64,000 nt of DNA from Oscillospiraceae bacterium (GCA_009777635.1 WRLK01000005.1:1-64000); one strand, 5' to 3'; positions 51,330 through 60,723 are shown, numbered from the stretch's first letter. Notes: generated by a model not told the origin, from the letters alone. Numbers and translations: made by a program.

Positions 51330-51388
51330 GAAGGCTGCGAACATGCCTGCCGCTTTATCTAAACGGCAGGCCTTATGCTGCTCCCCGC

Positions 51389-51420
51389 AAAACCCGCGGT
51401 TTTTCCGCGGGTTTTTATTT
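51389..51420 (+). terminator. Rho-independent terminator
   Basis: AAAACCCGCGG TTTTT CCGCGGGTTTTTATTTTTT. Confidence 0.9.
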
Positions 51421-51529
51421 TTTAGGGTAAACGTTTATATCTTTTCTTCTAATGTATTGACTAACGCATTACAACATTGTAAAATGAAACGCGACAGAAA
51501 CAAATGAAATGTAAGGATTGAATGAGCTG

Positions 51530-52207
51530 ATGAAAGTAAAAATCGCGCCGTCGTTAATGTGTATGGACATGTTAAACGTGAGAGAACAAATGAAAATATT
51601 AAACAAGGCGGACTACCTGCATATCGATATCCTCGACTGGCATTATGCGCGCAATCTTTGCCTTTCGCCCGCATTTATGCATCAGCTTAAAACCGTCACG
51701 GACGTCCCGATGGACGCGCACCTTATGGTTGACAACACGGACTTAGACCTTGTTGATTTATGTATCGCCTCGGGCGCGGGAATCATAACGCTTCCGTCGG
51801 ATGTCGTTCAAAACCGCGCGTTCAGGCTCATCGACCGCATCAAAAGCGCCGGGGTAAAGGCCGGTGCGCACATCAATCCGGCAATGCCGCTCGATATGGT
51901 GTCGCCGTATATCCACTTGCTCGATATGATTACTTTTATGACGGTCGACCCGGGTTTCGCGGGCCAGCGCTTTGTTGCGGAATCTCTTTCCAAGATAACT
52001 TTGTCCAAGCAATTGAAGCTCGAAAAAGGTTATGCCTTTGAGATACAGGTTGACGGCTGCTGCAACAAAAACACGTATAAACAGCTTTACGGCGCCGGGG
52101 CCGAGGTTTTTGTCCTCGGTTCAAGCGGACTTTTCAATAACGCCCCGCGTCTTGAAGACGCATGGGAGATTATGGAGCGCGAAATTGAAAAACAAACTGA
52201 AGAATGA
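51530..52207 (+). CDS. Ribulose-phosphate / D-allulose-6-phosphate 3-epimerase family protein
   Basis: KVKIAPSLMCMDMLNVREQMKIL; HIDILDWHYARNLCLSP; DAHLMVDN; MTVDPGFAGQRFV; FEIQVDGCCN. Confidence 0.9.
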   Translation: MKVKIAPSLMCMDMLNVREQMKILNKADYLHIDILDWHYARNLCLSPAFMHQLKTVTDVPMDAHLMVDNTDLDLVDLCIASGAGIITLPSDVVQNRAFRLIDRIKSAGVKAGAHINPAMPLDMVSPYIHLLDMITFMTVDPGFAGQRFVAESLSKITLSKQLKLEKGYAFEIQVDGCCNKNTYKQLYGAGAEVFVLGSSGLFNNAPRLEDAWEIMEREIEKQTEE

Positions 52208-53189
52208 CAAAACATCTAAAGACGCCGCCATTATCGGCGTGGATATCGGAGGCACAAACTTCCGCATCGGATGTGTCACATCGGCGGGGGAAATCAGCAA
52301 TGTAAAAATCGTGCCGAGTAATTTTTTATCGCGGTCGGGCGGCCCTGCGACAGACGTGTTGTCCGGTTTTATCAGTCGCTATATCGATGAAGCCCGCGTA
52401 AAGGATATTGCCTGCGTTTCGGTGGGGCTTCCGGCCACAATAGATAAAACGCGCAAAATTGCTTATTCCGTTCCGAATATCGTCGATGAGAACGGCGGTC
52501 ATGTACTAGACGGCTTAAACATCGTCGACAGCCTTCAAAGCGCGCTTGGAATCAAAACGCTTCTCGACAGGGATACCAACTTCCTGCTTGCTTACGACAT
52601 GCTCATGTATGACATTTTTAACGAGGAAACAATCGTCGGCTGCTACATCGGCACCGGTTTCGGCGGGAGTATCCGCATCGGCGGAAAGTACCTGATTGGG
52701 AAAAACGGGGTCGCCAACGAAATCGGGCACATCCCGTATTATAAAAGTGCGCTTTATTGCGCGTGCGGAAAGAAAGCGTGCGCGGAATGCTACGCATCGG
52801 GAAGGGCGTTGGAGCTTTTGCGTAGAAAGCATTATCCCGGCACGCCAATCACAGATATATTTGAAAAACACGGCAAAGACCAGGTTCTTATAGATTTTGT
52901 CGAGGCTTGCGCTTTGCCCGTCGCGACACAGGCTAACATATTCGACCCGGACTGCATCATAATCGGTGGCGGCGTTGTTAATATGCGCGGGTTTCCGAAA
53001 GACCGCCTAATCGAATATGTTTTGGAGCACACGCGAAAGCCTTTGCCTTTTGAAAACCTTAAAATTATCTACTCGCACCAATGCAAAGACATGGGCGTAA
53101 TCGGCGCCGCTATTTACGCGATTGAAACCCTGGGCGTCGGTTTCAGCAAGGATTTTACCGGTCGTATAAAGCATTACGCCGGCAATTAA
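52185..53189 (+). CDS. ROK-family sugar kinase
   Basis: AIIGVDIGGTNFRIGCV; NEIGHIPYYKSALYCACGKKACAECYASG zinc motif; TTG start at 52185 overlapping the upstream gene with GGAG upstream. Confidence 0.9.
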   Translation: MKNKLKNDKTSKDAAIIGVDIGGTNFRIGCVTSAGEISNVKIVPSNFLSRSGGPATDVLSGFISRYIDEARVKDIACVSVGLPATIDKTRKIAYSVPNIVDENGGHVLDGLNIVDSLQSALGIKTLLDRDTNFLLAYDMLMYDIFNEETIVGCYIGTGFGGSIRIGGKYLIGKNGVANEIGHIPYYKSALYCACGKKACAECYASGRALELLRRKHYPGTPITDIFEKHGKDQVLIDFVEACALPVATQANIFDPDCIIIGGGVVNMRGFPKDRLIEYVLEHTRKPLPFENLKIIYSHQCKDMGVIGAAIYAIETLGVGFSKDFTGRIKHYAGN

Positions 53190-53245
53190 GCGGACCGTTG
53201 CCGCCGTTAGGCTTAAAAAAATATTTTTCGAAAGGGGCAAAACAT

Positions 53246-54280
53246 ATGAAGCTGTGGGGGCAAACATATTCAAGAGAAGAATTGATGAAAAATATCGGGG
53301 ATATTTCGCAGGTCTGCGGCGTGCGCCGGTCGGTCCTTGACGACGGGCCGGGCCGCGGTATGCGGGTATTTGACGTCCGCACCGGCGGGGGGCTGTCCTT
53401 TTCCGTCCTGCCCGACCGCGGGATGGATATTTCATGGTGCAGTTACAACGATACGCCGATCGGGTTTATATCGAAGACAGGCGCGGTATCGCCGTTCCTG
53501 TGCGGATATGAGGATACAGGATTTTTACGCGGGTTTACAGCGGGGCTTTTGACGACATGCGGCTATACGCACATGGGCGCCGCGTGCAAGGATGAGGGCA
53601 AGAGCCTCGGGCTGCACGGACGCGCGAATTTCGCGGTTGCGGAACACGCGTCGTCCTATGAATGCTGGGACGGCGACGATTATCTGATCCGCATAAGCGG
53701 TGCGACGCGCGAAGCCGCCGTGTTTGGGGAAAACATACAATCCCGCCGCGAAATCAGCGTCAAGGCGGGAGAAAACCGCATTATGATCAAAGATACCGTG
53801 AGAAACTACGGGTTTGATACGCAGCCGCTTATGATGCTATATCATTTTAATTTCGGGCATCCGCTTGTGGGTCCCGGCACAAAGATGGTTTCTTCTAAAA
53901 GCACGAGCGCCGTCCCGCGTGACGAAACGGCTTCAAAGGGGCTTGAAGCTTGCCGTGCATTTCAGGCGCCGACCCACGGTTACGCGGAACAAGTGTTTTA
54001 CTATGATTTAACGCCCGAAAAAGACGGTACGGTTTTTGCGGGGCTTTACAATCCGCTGTTAAATGTCACGGCGTCGGTTACGTTTTATAAAAACGAGCTG
54101 CCGTATCTTATCCAGTGGAAGCAGATGGGCGAAGGCGATTATACTTGCGGCATTGAGCCTGCAACATGGAAGCCCGAAGGCCGGGCAGCCGCCCGGGAGC
54201 TGGGCGAGCTCATCATGATAGCCCCCGGTGAAGAGCGCGAATTTAGCTTGGAAGTCTCGGTAATAACGGGAGAAATATAG
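53246..54280 (+). CDS. DUF4432 / aldose-1-epimerase-like protein
   Basis: SFSVLPDRGMDISWCSYNDTPIGFISKTG; LLTTCGYTHMGA; LGLHGRANF; YHFNFGHPLV; QWKQMGEGDYTCGIEPAT. Confidence 0.85.
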   Translation: MKLWGQTYSREELMKNIGDISQVCGVRRSVLDDGPGRGMRVFDVRTGGGLSFSVLPDRGMDISWCSYNDTPIGFISKTGAVSPFLCGYEDTGFLRGFTAGLLTTCGYTHMGAACKDEGKSLGLHGRANFAVAEHASSYECWDGDDYLIRISGATREAAVFGENIQSRREISVKAGENRIMIKDTVRNYGFDTQPLMMLYHFNFGHPLVGPGTKMVSSKSTSAVPRDETASKGLEACRAFQAPTHGYAEQVFYYDLTPEKDGTVFAGLYNPLLNVTASVTFYKNELPYLIQWKQMGEGDYTCGIEPATWKPEGRAAARELGELIMIAPGEEREFSLEVSVITGEI

Positions 54281-54288
54281 CATATAAT

Positions 54289-54315
54289 GGGGGGCCGCAG
54301 TTCATATGGGGCCCC
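54289..54315 (+). terminator. Stem-loop sharing a conserved loop with 57921-57963
   Basis: GGGGCC GCAGTTCATATG GGGCCCC. Confidence 0.65.
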
Positions 54316-54325
54316 TTATACTTTT

Positions 54326-54356
54326 AGGGTCTGTTCACATAAAGCGAACAGACCCT
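54326..54356. terminator. Rho-independent terminator between convergent genes
   Basis: AGGGTCTGTTC/GAACAGACCCT perfect 11-bp stem, overlaps the stop codon of the nitrilase-like gene. Confidence 0.8.
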
Positions 54357-55392
54357 AATACAGCCTATCGATGTACTGTTTCATAAGCGTGGGGTTTTTA
54401 CCGTTTATATACGGGGTTTTTTTCTCAAGAATATCTAGGTTCAGCCGCGCGCATGCGATGTCGGGCTGCATCGAACCGGAGGTTTCTGCAAGTACGCCGT
54501 TTTTCCGCGCAAGAAATGCATTCGGTGCAAACGCGCGGCCCGCGCCCTTTGCCGTGAAGCCGAGCGCCGTGTCGCCGACAAGCACGCTTTGCACGCCGTA
54601 GACGCAAGCTTCCTGAACGCGCATGTTGATTCCGAGCGCCGTGTTGACAGCCGTTTGCCCGCGCGTAAAAACGTTCGGGTTTATGATGATTTGCGCGCCC
54701 ATATTCTTCGCGACCCTTGCAGTCTCAAAGTAGTCTGCGTCTTCACCGATAAGGATTGCAAGCTGGCCCAGCGGCGTGTCAAAAACTTTCAGCTCACAGG
54801 CGGGCCCGATTTCAAGCTCGCGTTCCAGCGCGTTTTGCGAAAGCTTGTCCTGAAAGCCGACAAGGTCGCCTTTATTGTTGAACAAAAACGACCGGTGAAA
54901 CAGCTCGTCCTTTTCAAAATAAACGGTCGATCCCGCCATAATGTAAACGCCGTGGCGCTCAGCAAGCGTTTCCATGGTGTGAAAATAGACGTCGAACACA
55001 ACATCCGAAAAATAGCTTAAGATATCGTTTAAATCCTCGATATCAGGCAGGCCCGTCGAGGCAATCGGGCGAAGCTTCGGCAGCACGGATTTAAACTGCG
55101 GTAAAAACGAAACGGGCAAAAGCCCGGTATACGCCGGGAAGCATACAAGCTGAGCCCGGCGGTTCACAGCGTCCGCCACATACAGGTTCATGTCGATTAT
55201 GTAATCCGCAAGCGACTGGTAATCCTTGCGCAAAACCTGAATGACGGCAACGCGTATATCCTCTGAAAAAATCCTTGAAAGGTTTCCGGCAGGTGAAATA
55301 TGAAGCCTGTCGGTAATTTTTTCAATCTCACCGGCTAAAGACTCGCCGCCCATCAAAAGCGCAAGGCTTGCCGTATTCTCAAAGCGGTTCAC
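54355..55392 (-). CDS. Carbon-nitrogen hydrolase (nitrilase) superfamily homologue with degenerate catalytic residues
   Basis: RAQLVCFPAYTGLLPVSF, DLVGFQDKLSQNALE, GQLAILIGEDADYFETARVAKNMGAQIIINPNVF. Confidence 0.82.
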   Translation of the reverse strand: MNRFENTASLALLMGGESLAGEIEKITDRLHISPAGNLSRIFSEDIRVAVIQVLRKDYQSLADYIIDMNLYVADAVNRRAQLVCFPAYTGLLPVSFLPQFKSVLPKLRPIASTGLPDIEDLNDILSYFSDVVFDVYFHTMETLAERHGVYIMAGSTVYFEKDELFHRSFLFNNKGDLVGFQDKLSQNALERELEIGPACELKVFDTPLGQLAILIGEDADYFETARVAKNMGAQIIINPNVFTRGQTAVNTALGINMRVQEACVYGVQSVLVGDTALGFTAKGAGRAFAPNAFLARKNGVLAETSGSMQPDIACARLNLDILEKKTPYINGKNPTLMKQYIDRLY

Positions 55393-55425
55393 GGTATCAC
55401 CTACTTGAAAAGGTTAGGGGGGGTA

Positions 55426-55989
55426 TTAACACTTTTCTAACAATACGCCAAGTGGTTTTTGCTTTTTCAGCGGATATAAAATAATCTGCGCAATTTCAAA
55501 GTCCACCATGCTGTGGACAATCGTTCCAAGCCCTACCAGCAATAAAACCGACATGAAAAATCCCTTTTCAAAATGAATGGCGCTTAAATTGCCGCCGAAG
55601 TAAAAGATACTGACGACAGCAAGCTCTCCCACAGCATGGGCTACCGCGATATAAAACGAGAATATCCTTAGCTTTACCGCGGAAAGCTTGCCCTTTGATA
55701 TTTTGCGCAGATACAATGACCCCGCGAATGCAAACACAATGTGGGTGGAAGCCCTAAGTACAACGATAATGGGAAACCCGCCGAAAAAGAAGCCGATTGT
55801 TGTTCCCGCGGCCACGGCCACGGCCACGACCGGCGAAATGAACATTGCGATAAAAATAGCCGCATGGCTTGCTAAGGTAAATGAAGCCGGTTCTAACAAT
55901 ATTTTAACAGGTGAAAACATAGGTATGATTAATCCGATTGCGATAAGCAAGCCTGCTATTGCAAGTTTCACGGTATTTTGGCTCTTCAT
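55426..55989 (-). CDS. niaX: ECF-type transporter S component, probable niacin transporter
   Basis: About 6 TM segments, KLAIAGLLIAIGLIIPMFSPVKI start typical of ECF S proteins; adjacent to niaR. Confidence 0.7.
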   Translation of the reverse strand: MKSQNTVKLAIAGLLIAIGLIIPMFSPVKILLEPASFTLASHAAIFIAMFISPVVAVAVAAGTTIGFFFGGFPIIVVLRASTHIVFAFAGSLYLRKISKGKLSAVKLRIFSFYIAVAHAVGELAVVSIFYFGGNLSAIHFEKGFFMSVLLLVGLGTIVHSMVDFEIAQIILYPLKKQKPLGVLLEKC

Positions 55990-56012
55990 AGAGAAATCCT
56001 CCCAACATCAAT

Positions 56013-56034
56013 TACACGTGTCATAACATATGTA
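56013..56034. promoter_or_regulatory. Candidate NiaR operator
   Basis: Imperfect palindrome TACACGTGT-CATA-ACATATGTA upstream of the niaX start. Confidence 0.5.
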
Positions 56035-56067
56035 AACAATACAGGATAATTCTAGTTTTGTCAAAGT

Positions 56068-56592
56068 TTAATTTTGATATAAATACCCGTTTGCTTCCAA
56101 TGAACGGCATACCTGTTCAAAATGAGATTTGTCGCGGCAAGCTATTGTGTGAAGATGCAATCCCATCGTGAGCTCAGACAGCAGCTTAACCTTTGATGAT
56201 TCAACTTGATTCATAAAGGCGTCAACATCAGCCCGCCCGTTGAGATTCAGGCTTCCTGTGATTTCTCCATAAATGTTATGCTCAACGATAGTATTTACAA
56301 CAATAGCTTCTAAATCCACTATTGTATAAAGCTCGGACTTCGTGTTTTCCGGTTTGTGGCAGCAAGCAACTTTGCCTAAATATTGATTCGCTTCCTTAAA
56401 TTTTGAAATCATATACCCTCTTGCAGTTGCAAGAATTTCATGTCCTTGTGCGCGCAGCAACGCAACGTCGCCAACAATAACCTGCCGGCTTACGCTTAGG
56501 GTTTTCGCTAATGATGAAGCGCTTACAGGCGCTTCTTCCCGATTGATTATATTTAGAATTTGCTCTCTGCGTAAATCTGCGTCCATAATCAT
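56068..56592 (-). CDS. niaR: Niacin-responsive transcriptional repressor (HTH + 3H domain)
   Basis: LRREQILNIINREEAPVSASSLAKTLSVSRQVIVGDVALLRAQGHEILATARGYMI; conserved His pattern (IVEHNIYGE, MGLHLHTI, KSHFEQV). Confidence 0.92.
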   Translation of the reverse strand: MIMDADLRREQILNIINREEAPVSASSLAKTLSVSRQVIVGDVALLRAQGHEILATARGYMISKFKEANQYLGKVACCHKPENTKSELYTIVDLEAIVVNTIVEHNIYGEITGSLNLNGRADVDAFMNQVESSKVKLLSELTMGLHLHTIACRDKSHFEQVCRSLEANGYLYQN

Positions 56593-56673
56593 TCCTTTCT
56601 TCGACGTACATTATTATAACACAAAGCGGGCTTGAAATAAACTTAAAAACCCTCTATAATTTAGGAGAAGGGT

Positions 56674-57183
56674 GTGATTTCATTGGATATGGATTTGAGA
56701 ACCGAAAAAATATACGATTATTACAAGGATCAATATGAGATAACCTACGATACGAAGGCGTTTGGTGTTTTCGTTCCGTATATTGCAAAAAGAAGCGACA
56801 GGCAGGAGAAAACAGTCCTGGGCTTTCGTATAGGCAAGGAGATATACGGGCCGGAAGCTTGCGAATATGTTTTCATTTTAAAATATGACGTTTTGACAAA
56901 AGACTTAGAAAAGCAGATTGAAGAGATGCTGGCTTCTGCTGAAAAGGGATATGTGAAGCCCGGTCCGGACCATGCGTTTACATTTTTGACAGCGATCATC
57001 GTTACGGATAAAATTGACGACGACGCCACTACATCCATAAAAAAATTCAAGCTAAGCCATAATCGCCAGAGGGACGGCTTTACAATGGCGCGTATCGCAG
57101 TACTTTTGCCGGACGGTAAGTGTATTTGCAGCAAGGACGGCAAAGATTTGCAGCGGCTGATTGAAAAAAAGATTATGAAGTAA
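56674..57183 (+). CDS. Hypothetical protein
   Basis: 169 aa ORF with AGGAGAAGG upstream of a GTG start; no family recognised. Confidence 0.6.
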   Translation: MISLDMDLRTEKIYDYYKDQYEITYDTKAFGVFVPYIAKRSDRQEKTVLGFRIGKEIYGPEACEYVFILKYDVLTKDLEKQIEEMLASAEKGYVKPGPDHAFTFLTAIIVTDKIDDDATTSIKKFKLSHNRQRDGFTMARIAVLLPDGKCICSKDGKDLQRLIEKKIMK

Positions 57184-57193
57184 GGAAAAAGAT

Positions 57194-57922
57194 ATGGATT
57201 TGAAATGTCGCCTGTACGATATATCCGGCATACCGAACATGCGGGATTTGGGCGGGTATGCGACAAAAGACGGCAGGTGCGTTGTGATGGGCAGGTTTAT
57301 CCGCTCCACAGCGCTCAATGACATCGGAAGCGACGCCGTTTTAAAACTAAAAGAGCTGGGCATAGATTGCGTGATTGACCTGCGCTCAAAACTGGAGCGC
57401 AAACGCGCGCCTGATATCATTGAAAACCATGACGGCATCCACTTTGTACATGTGCCGATGCTGGACAACATCCAGTCGAATTTTGTAAACGGGAATTTCA
57501 GCGGCGATTTCCCGGCGTCGATGACAGAGATGTACATCGGGCTCCTTGACAATTACAGCGATTTATTCAAAACCATTTTTGAGGTCTTCGCCGATAAACG
57601 GTTTTCACATTATCTGTTCCACTGCACGGCCGGGAAAGACCGCACCGGTGTTACTGCCATGCTGCTTTTGGGGCTTGCCGGAGTCCCTGCCGAAATCATC
57701 GCGGAGGATTATTCTTATACCCGTTTCCTGTTTGATCCCACGCCTGTTGAGGACTTTCCGTTTGAAATCCCGAAATATCTGTTTGAATCGGCGCCTCATA
57801 CAATGCTTGCTACCATCAGGCACATCGATGAAAGATACGGCGGGATAAAACAGTACCTTTCATGTATTGGAATAAGAGATGGGGATATGCAATCCGTTTT
57901 GGACAAGCTCTTAAAAGAATAA
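57194..57922 (+). CDS. Tyrosine/serine protein phosphatase (PTP fold)
   Basis: ISGIPNMRDLGGYATKDGRCV; HCTAGKDRTGVTAMLLL (HCxxGxxR signature). Confidence 0.93.
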   Translation: MDLKCRLYDISGIPNMRDLGGYATKDGRCVVMGRFIRSTALNDIGSDAVLKLKELGIDCVIDLRSKLERKRAPDIIENHDGIHFVHVPMLDNIQSNFVNGNFSGDFPASMTEMYIGLLDNYSDLFKTIFEVFADKRFSHYLFHCTAGKDRTGVTAMLLLGLAGVPAEIIAEDYSYTRFLFDPTPVEDFPFEIPKYLFESAPHTMLATIRHIDERYGGIKQYLSCIGIRDGDMQSVLDKLLKE

Positions 57923-57963
57923 AGGAAAGGGGCCGCAGTTCAATACGGCTCCATATCCTTTTT
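57921..57963. terminator. Bidirectional terminator
   Basis: AAAGGA..GGGGCCG CAGTTCAATA CGGCTCC..TCCTTTT stem-loop between convergent genes. Confidence 0.8.
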
Positions 57964-58720
57964 AGCTCTCCCATTGCGAAAGAATTTTACGCATCCACGC
58001 ATGAACGTCCATCGAATAAACGTCTTGAAGGTTACGGCGGCTAAGCACCGTTTCAGCGTCGCCCGCGGAAACGATGCGACCGTGGCTTAGCAGCATGACG
58101 TCGGTACCGTAGGCCCTTGCAAGGCTTAAATCATGCACCACCGATATGACCGCGCGTCCCGGCTGCTTCACCCATTTTCGCACTTGCTCAAATACCTGCT
58201 TTTGGTATACCAGATCAAGGTGGTTCGTCGGCTCGTCGAGGATTAGAATATTAGGGTCCTGGGCTAACGCCTGCGCTAAAAACGCGCGCTGCAATTCACC
58301 GCCCGACAGCGTGAGCACCGATTGGTTCTCCAAAGCCAGCATTCCCGTCATTTCAAGGGCTTTTTGAACGCTTTCCCTGTCTTTGCCGCTTGCCCGCTTG
58401 AAAATCCCTTGCGAATATGAATAACGGCCCATCCTGACGATCTCGCCTGCCGTAAAGGAATAGGCGACCGCGTTCGTCTGGCTTAAAGCCCCGATTTTTT
58501 GCGCCAAGACAGCCGGCTTCATACGGCTTACATCCTGCCCTTTATACAGTACATCCCCCGTATACGGAACGTTTTGCACAATGGCTTTAATCATACTGCT
58601 TTTACCTGAACCGTTAGGGCCCACTACCACAAGCCATCTGTTTTCATGAAGGGAAAAGCTTATGTTATCAACGATTGTGAGGGCTCCGTATTGAACGGTT
58701 AGGTTCTTGACTTCGAGCAT
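57962..58720 (-). CDS. btuD: Cobalamin/iron-type ABC transporter ATP-binding protein
   Basis: VGPNGSGKSSMIKAI; LSGGELQRAFLAQALAQDPNILILDEPTNHLD; cobalamin riboswitch upstream of operon. Confidence 0.85.
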   Translation of the reverse strand: MLEVKNLTVQYGALTIVDNISFSLHENRWLVVVGPNGSGKSSMIKAIVQNVPYTGDVLYKGQDVSRMKPAVLAQKIGALSQTNAVAYSFTAGEIVRMGRYSYSQGIFKRASGKDRESVQKALEMTGMLALENQSVLTLSGGELQRAFLAQALAQDPNILILDEPTNHLDLVYQKQVFEQVRKWVKQPGRAVISVVHDLSLARAYGTDVMLLSHGRIVSAGDAETVLSRRNLQDVYSMDVHAWMRKILSQWES

Positions 58721-58722
58721 TG

Positions 58723-59742
58723 CTATCTCACTTTCCTTGAAGTATAAAAGATATATACGAATACGACCGAGCCGATAAGCGAGGTTACGACTCCTAAGGG
58801 GAGCTCTAACGGCCGCAGCGCCGTGCGTCCTAAAAGGTCGGCGAGCATCAGGAATATCGCCCCCGAAAACATGGAAGCCGGAAGCAGCCGCTTATGTCCG
58901 GGACCTGAAAGCATGCGTGTCATATGCGGTATCACAAGCCCCACGAACGCAACCGTGCCGCCGATGGATACGCATACACCCATAAGCGCGGATACCGTAA
59001 GCATTACGTTGAGCTTTACTTTTTTCACATCAACGCCGATATTTCGCGCGTTGTCCTCACCTGTGGCAAAGGCGTCCAATTCCCGGGCATAACGGATGAG
59101 CACAGCGCCGAAAAACACAAGCGCTAAAAGCAGCGTCAGGGCGTTTTGGTAGCTGCTTTGCGCAAGGGAGCCCATCATCCAGAAGGTGATCGGGCGCAGC
59201 TTGTCGCCCGAAAACGTGATGATAAAGCTTATGATGCTGTTTGCAAACATGGAAAAGACGATGCCTATCAGTATTATTGTGTTTGTGGACAGCGAATAGT
59301 CCAATTTATATGCCAGTGACAATATGACAACCAGTGACAAAAAGGCAAAAAGCATGGCCATGATCATTGTTCCTGCAAGCGGTACGCCCGGTATCGTTAT
59401 GCCAAATCCGATGGATATGACCGCGCCCAGCGACGCGCCCGATGAAACCCCTAGCGTTGAGCAGTCAGCAAGGGGGTTTTGCAAAAGACCCTGCATCGAC
59501 GCGCCGCACAGCGAAAGCGCCGCGCCCACAAGCGCAACGCACAGCACGCGCGGAAGCCGCACCGACAGTATGATCGGAGCCGATACCCCGTCTAAAGCCG
59601 GCTGTGACGCAAACATGGACGCAATCGTTTGCAGCACCTCCGGAGCCGGGACATTGACGCTTCCGACGCAGACGCACAAAAGCGCGGCCAGAACGGTTGC
59701 AATACCGTAATAAAGGTATTGTAAATTGCTAAAAGTTTTCAT
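58723..59742 (-). CDS. btuC: Cobalamin/iron-type ABC transporter permease (FecCD/BtuC family)
   Basis: RLPRVLCVALVGAALSLCGASMQGLLQNPLADCSTLGVSSGASLGAV; GTVAFVGLVIPHMTRML. Confidence 0.88.
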   Translation of the reverse strand: MKTFSNLQYLYYGIATVLAALLCVCVGSVNVPAPEVLQTIASMFASQPALDGVSAPIILSVRLPRVLCVALVGAALSLCGASMQGLLQNPLADCSTLGVSSGASLGAVISIGFGITIPGVPLAGTMIMAMLFAFLSLVVILSLAYKLDYSLSTNTIILIGIVFSMFANSIISFIITFSGDKLRPITFWMMGSLAQSSYQNALTLLLALVFFGAVLIRYARELDAFATGEDNARNIGVDVKKVKLNVMLTVSALMGVCVSIGGTVAFVGLVIPHMTRMLSGPGHKRLLPASMFSGAIFLMLADLLGRTALRPLELPLGVVTSLIGSVVFVYIFYTSRKVR

Positions 59743-60665
59743 GTTACCCTCGTATATTCATACAGCGCTTCAGCCGCGTTTACAAGCCTTGGGCCCGGGC
59801 GGGCGACCTCGTCGTTTCCTATGACGAACACAGCTCCGTTTTTGACTGCCGTAATATTTTCCCATCCGGAGCGTGCCAAAATCTCATCCGCAGGCTCAGG
59901 TCCGTCGCCGAAGTACATTGTGATGGTGACGATATAGTCCGGGTCGCGCTGGATGATTTGCTCCTCGGAAATCTCGGCCCAGCCATCCACGTCGTCAAAG
60001 GCGTTGCGAAGCCCCAGCATCGCGGCAAGCTCGTCCATAAAAGTATTTTTACCCGCCGTCCAAAGCCCGTGTTCAAGCGGCGAAACCTCAAAGTATACGG
60101 TCTTTCCATGCGCTTCATAAGATTTCGACTCCATTTCGGCGAAGGACTGCTTCATGCTGTCAACAAGCTCCTTTGCCTGTGCTTCCCTGCCTGTAACCGC
60201 GCCGATAATCCCGATTGAGGCGTACACTCCGGCGATATCGGATGCGTTGTTTACGATCACTTTCACACCTGTGCTTTCTAAAGCGCGCACCTGTTCATTG
60301 CCATGATTCATTTGCGATATTAAAACCACATCCGGCAAAAGCGCCATGACCTGCTCGACGTTTAGGCTGTCGCCCGATTCCACGGACAGGACGTTAAGCG
60401 CCGCTTCGGGATAATCGCAATATATTCCGCGCCCGACTAGCAAGTCCCCCGCGCCAATGGCATACAGGATTTCAACGTCGGCCGGCATGATTGCGACAAT
60501 GCGGGCCGCGGGCTTTTCCAGCGTGATTTCGCGCCCCGCCATATCGGTCACGGCAATGGCGGAGGCATGCGCCGTCCCTGCGTTTTCCTGAAAAACGAAC
60601 GTGCCGCAGGCGGAAAGCGAAGCCAATGAGATGATCGCAAGTAATACAGCAATACTTTTTTTCAT
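59739..60665 (-). CDS. btuF: Cobalamin-type ABC transporter substrate-binding lipoprotein
   Basis: Lipobox SLSACG; VTDMAGREITLEKPAARIVAIMPADVEILYAIGAGDLLVG; directly downstream of the riboswitch. Confidence 0.85.
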   Translation of the reverse strand: MKKSIAVLLAIISLASLSACGTFVFQENAGTAHASAIAVTDMAGREITLEKPAARIVAIMPADVEILYAIGAGDLLVGRGIYCDYPEAALNVLSVESGDSLNVEQVMALLPDVVLISQMNHGNEQVRALESTGVKVIVNNASDIAGVYASIGIIGAVTGREAQAKELVDSMKQSFAEMESKSYEAHGKTVYFEVSPLEHGLWTAGKNTFMDELAAMLGLRNAFDDVDGWAEISEEQIIQRDPDYIVTITMYFGDGPEPADEILARSGWENITAVKNGAVFVIGNDEVARPGPRLVNAAEALYEYTRVT

Positions 60666-60680
60666 GGGAACCTCCGTGTT

Positions 60681-60723
60681 CTATAAAATAAAACGTGCGG
60701 GAGCAGCTGCTCCGGCACGTTTT
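60681..60723 (-). terminator. Intrinsic terminator of the riboswitch expression platform
   Basis: Minus strand AAAACGTGCcGGAGCAGCTGCTCCcGCACGTTTTATTTTAT. Confidence 0.88.
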
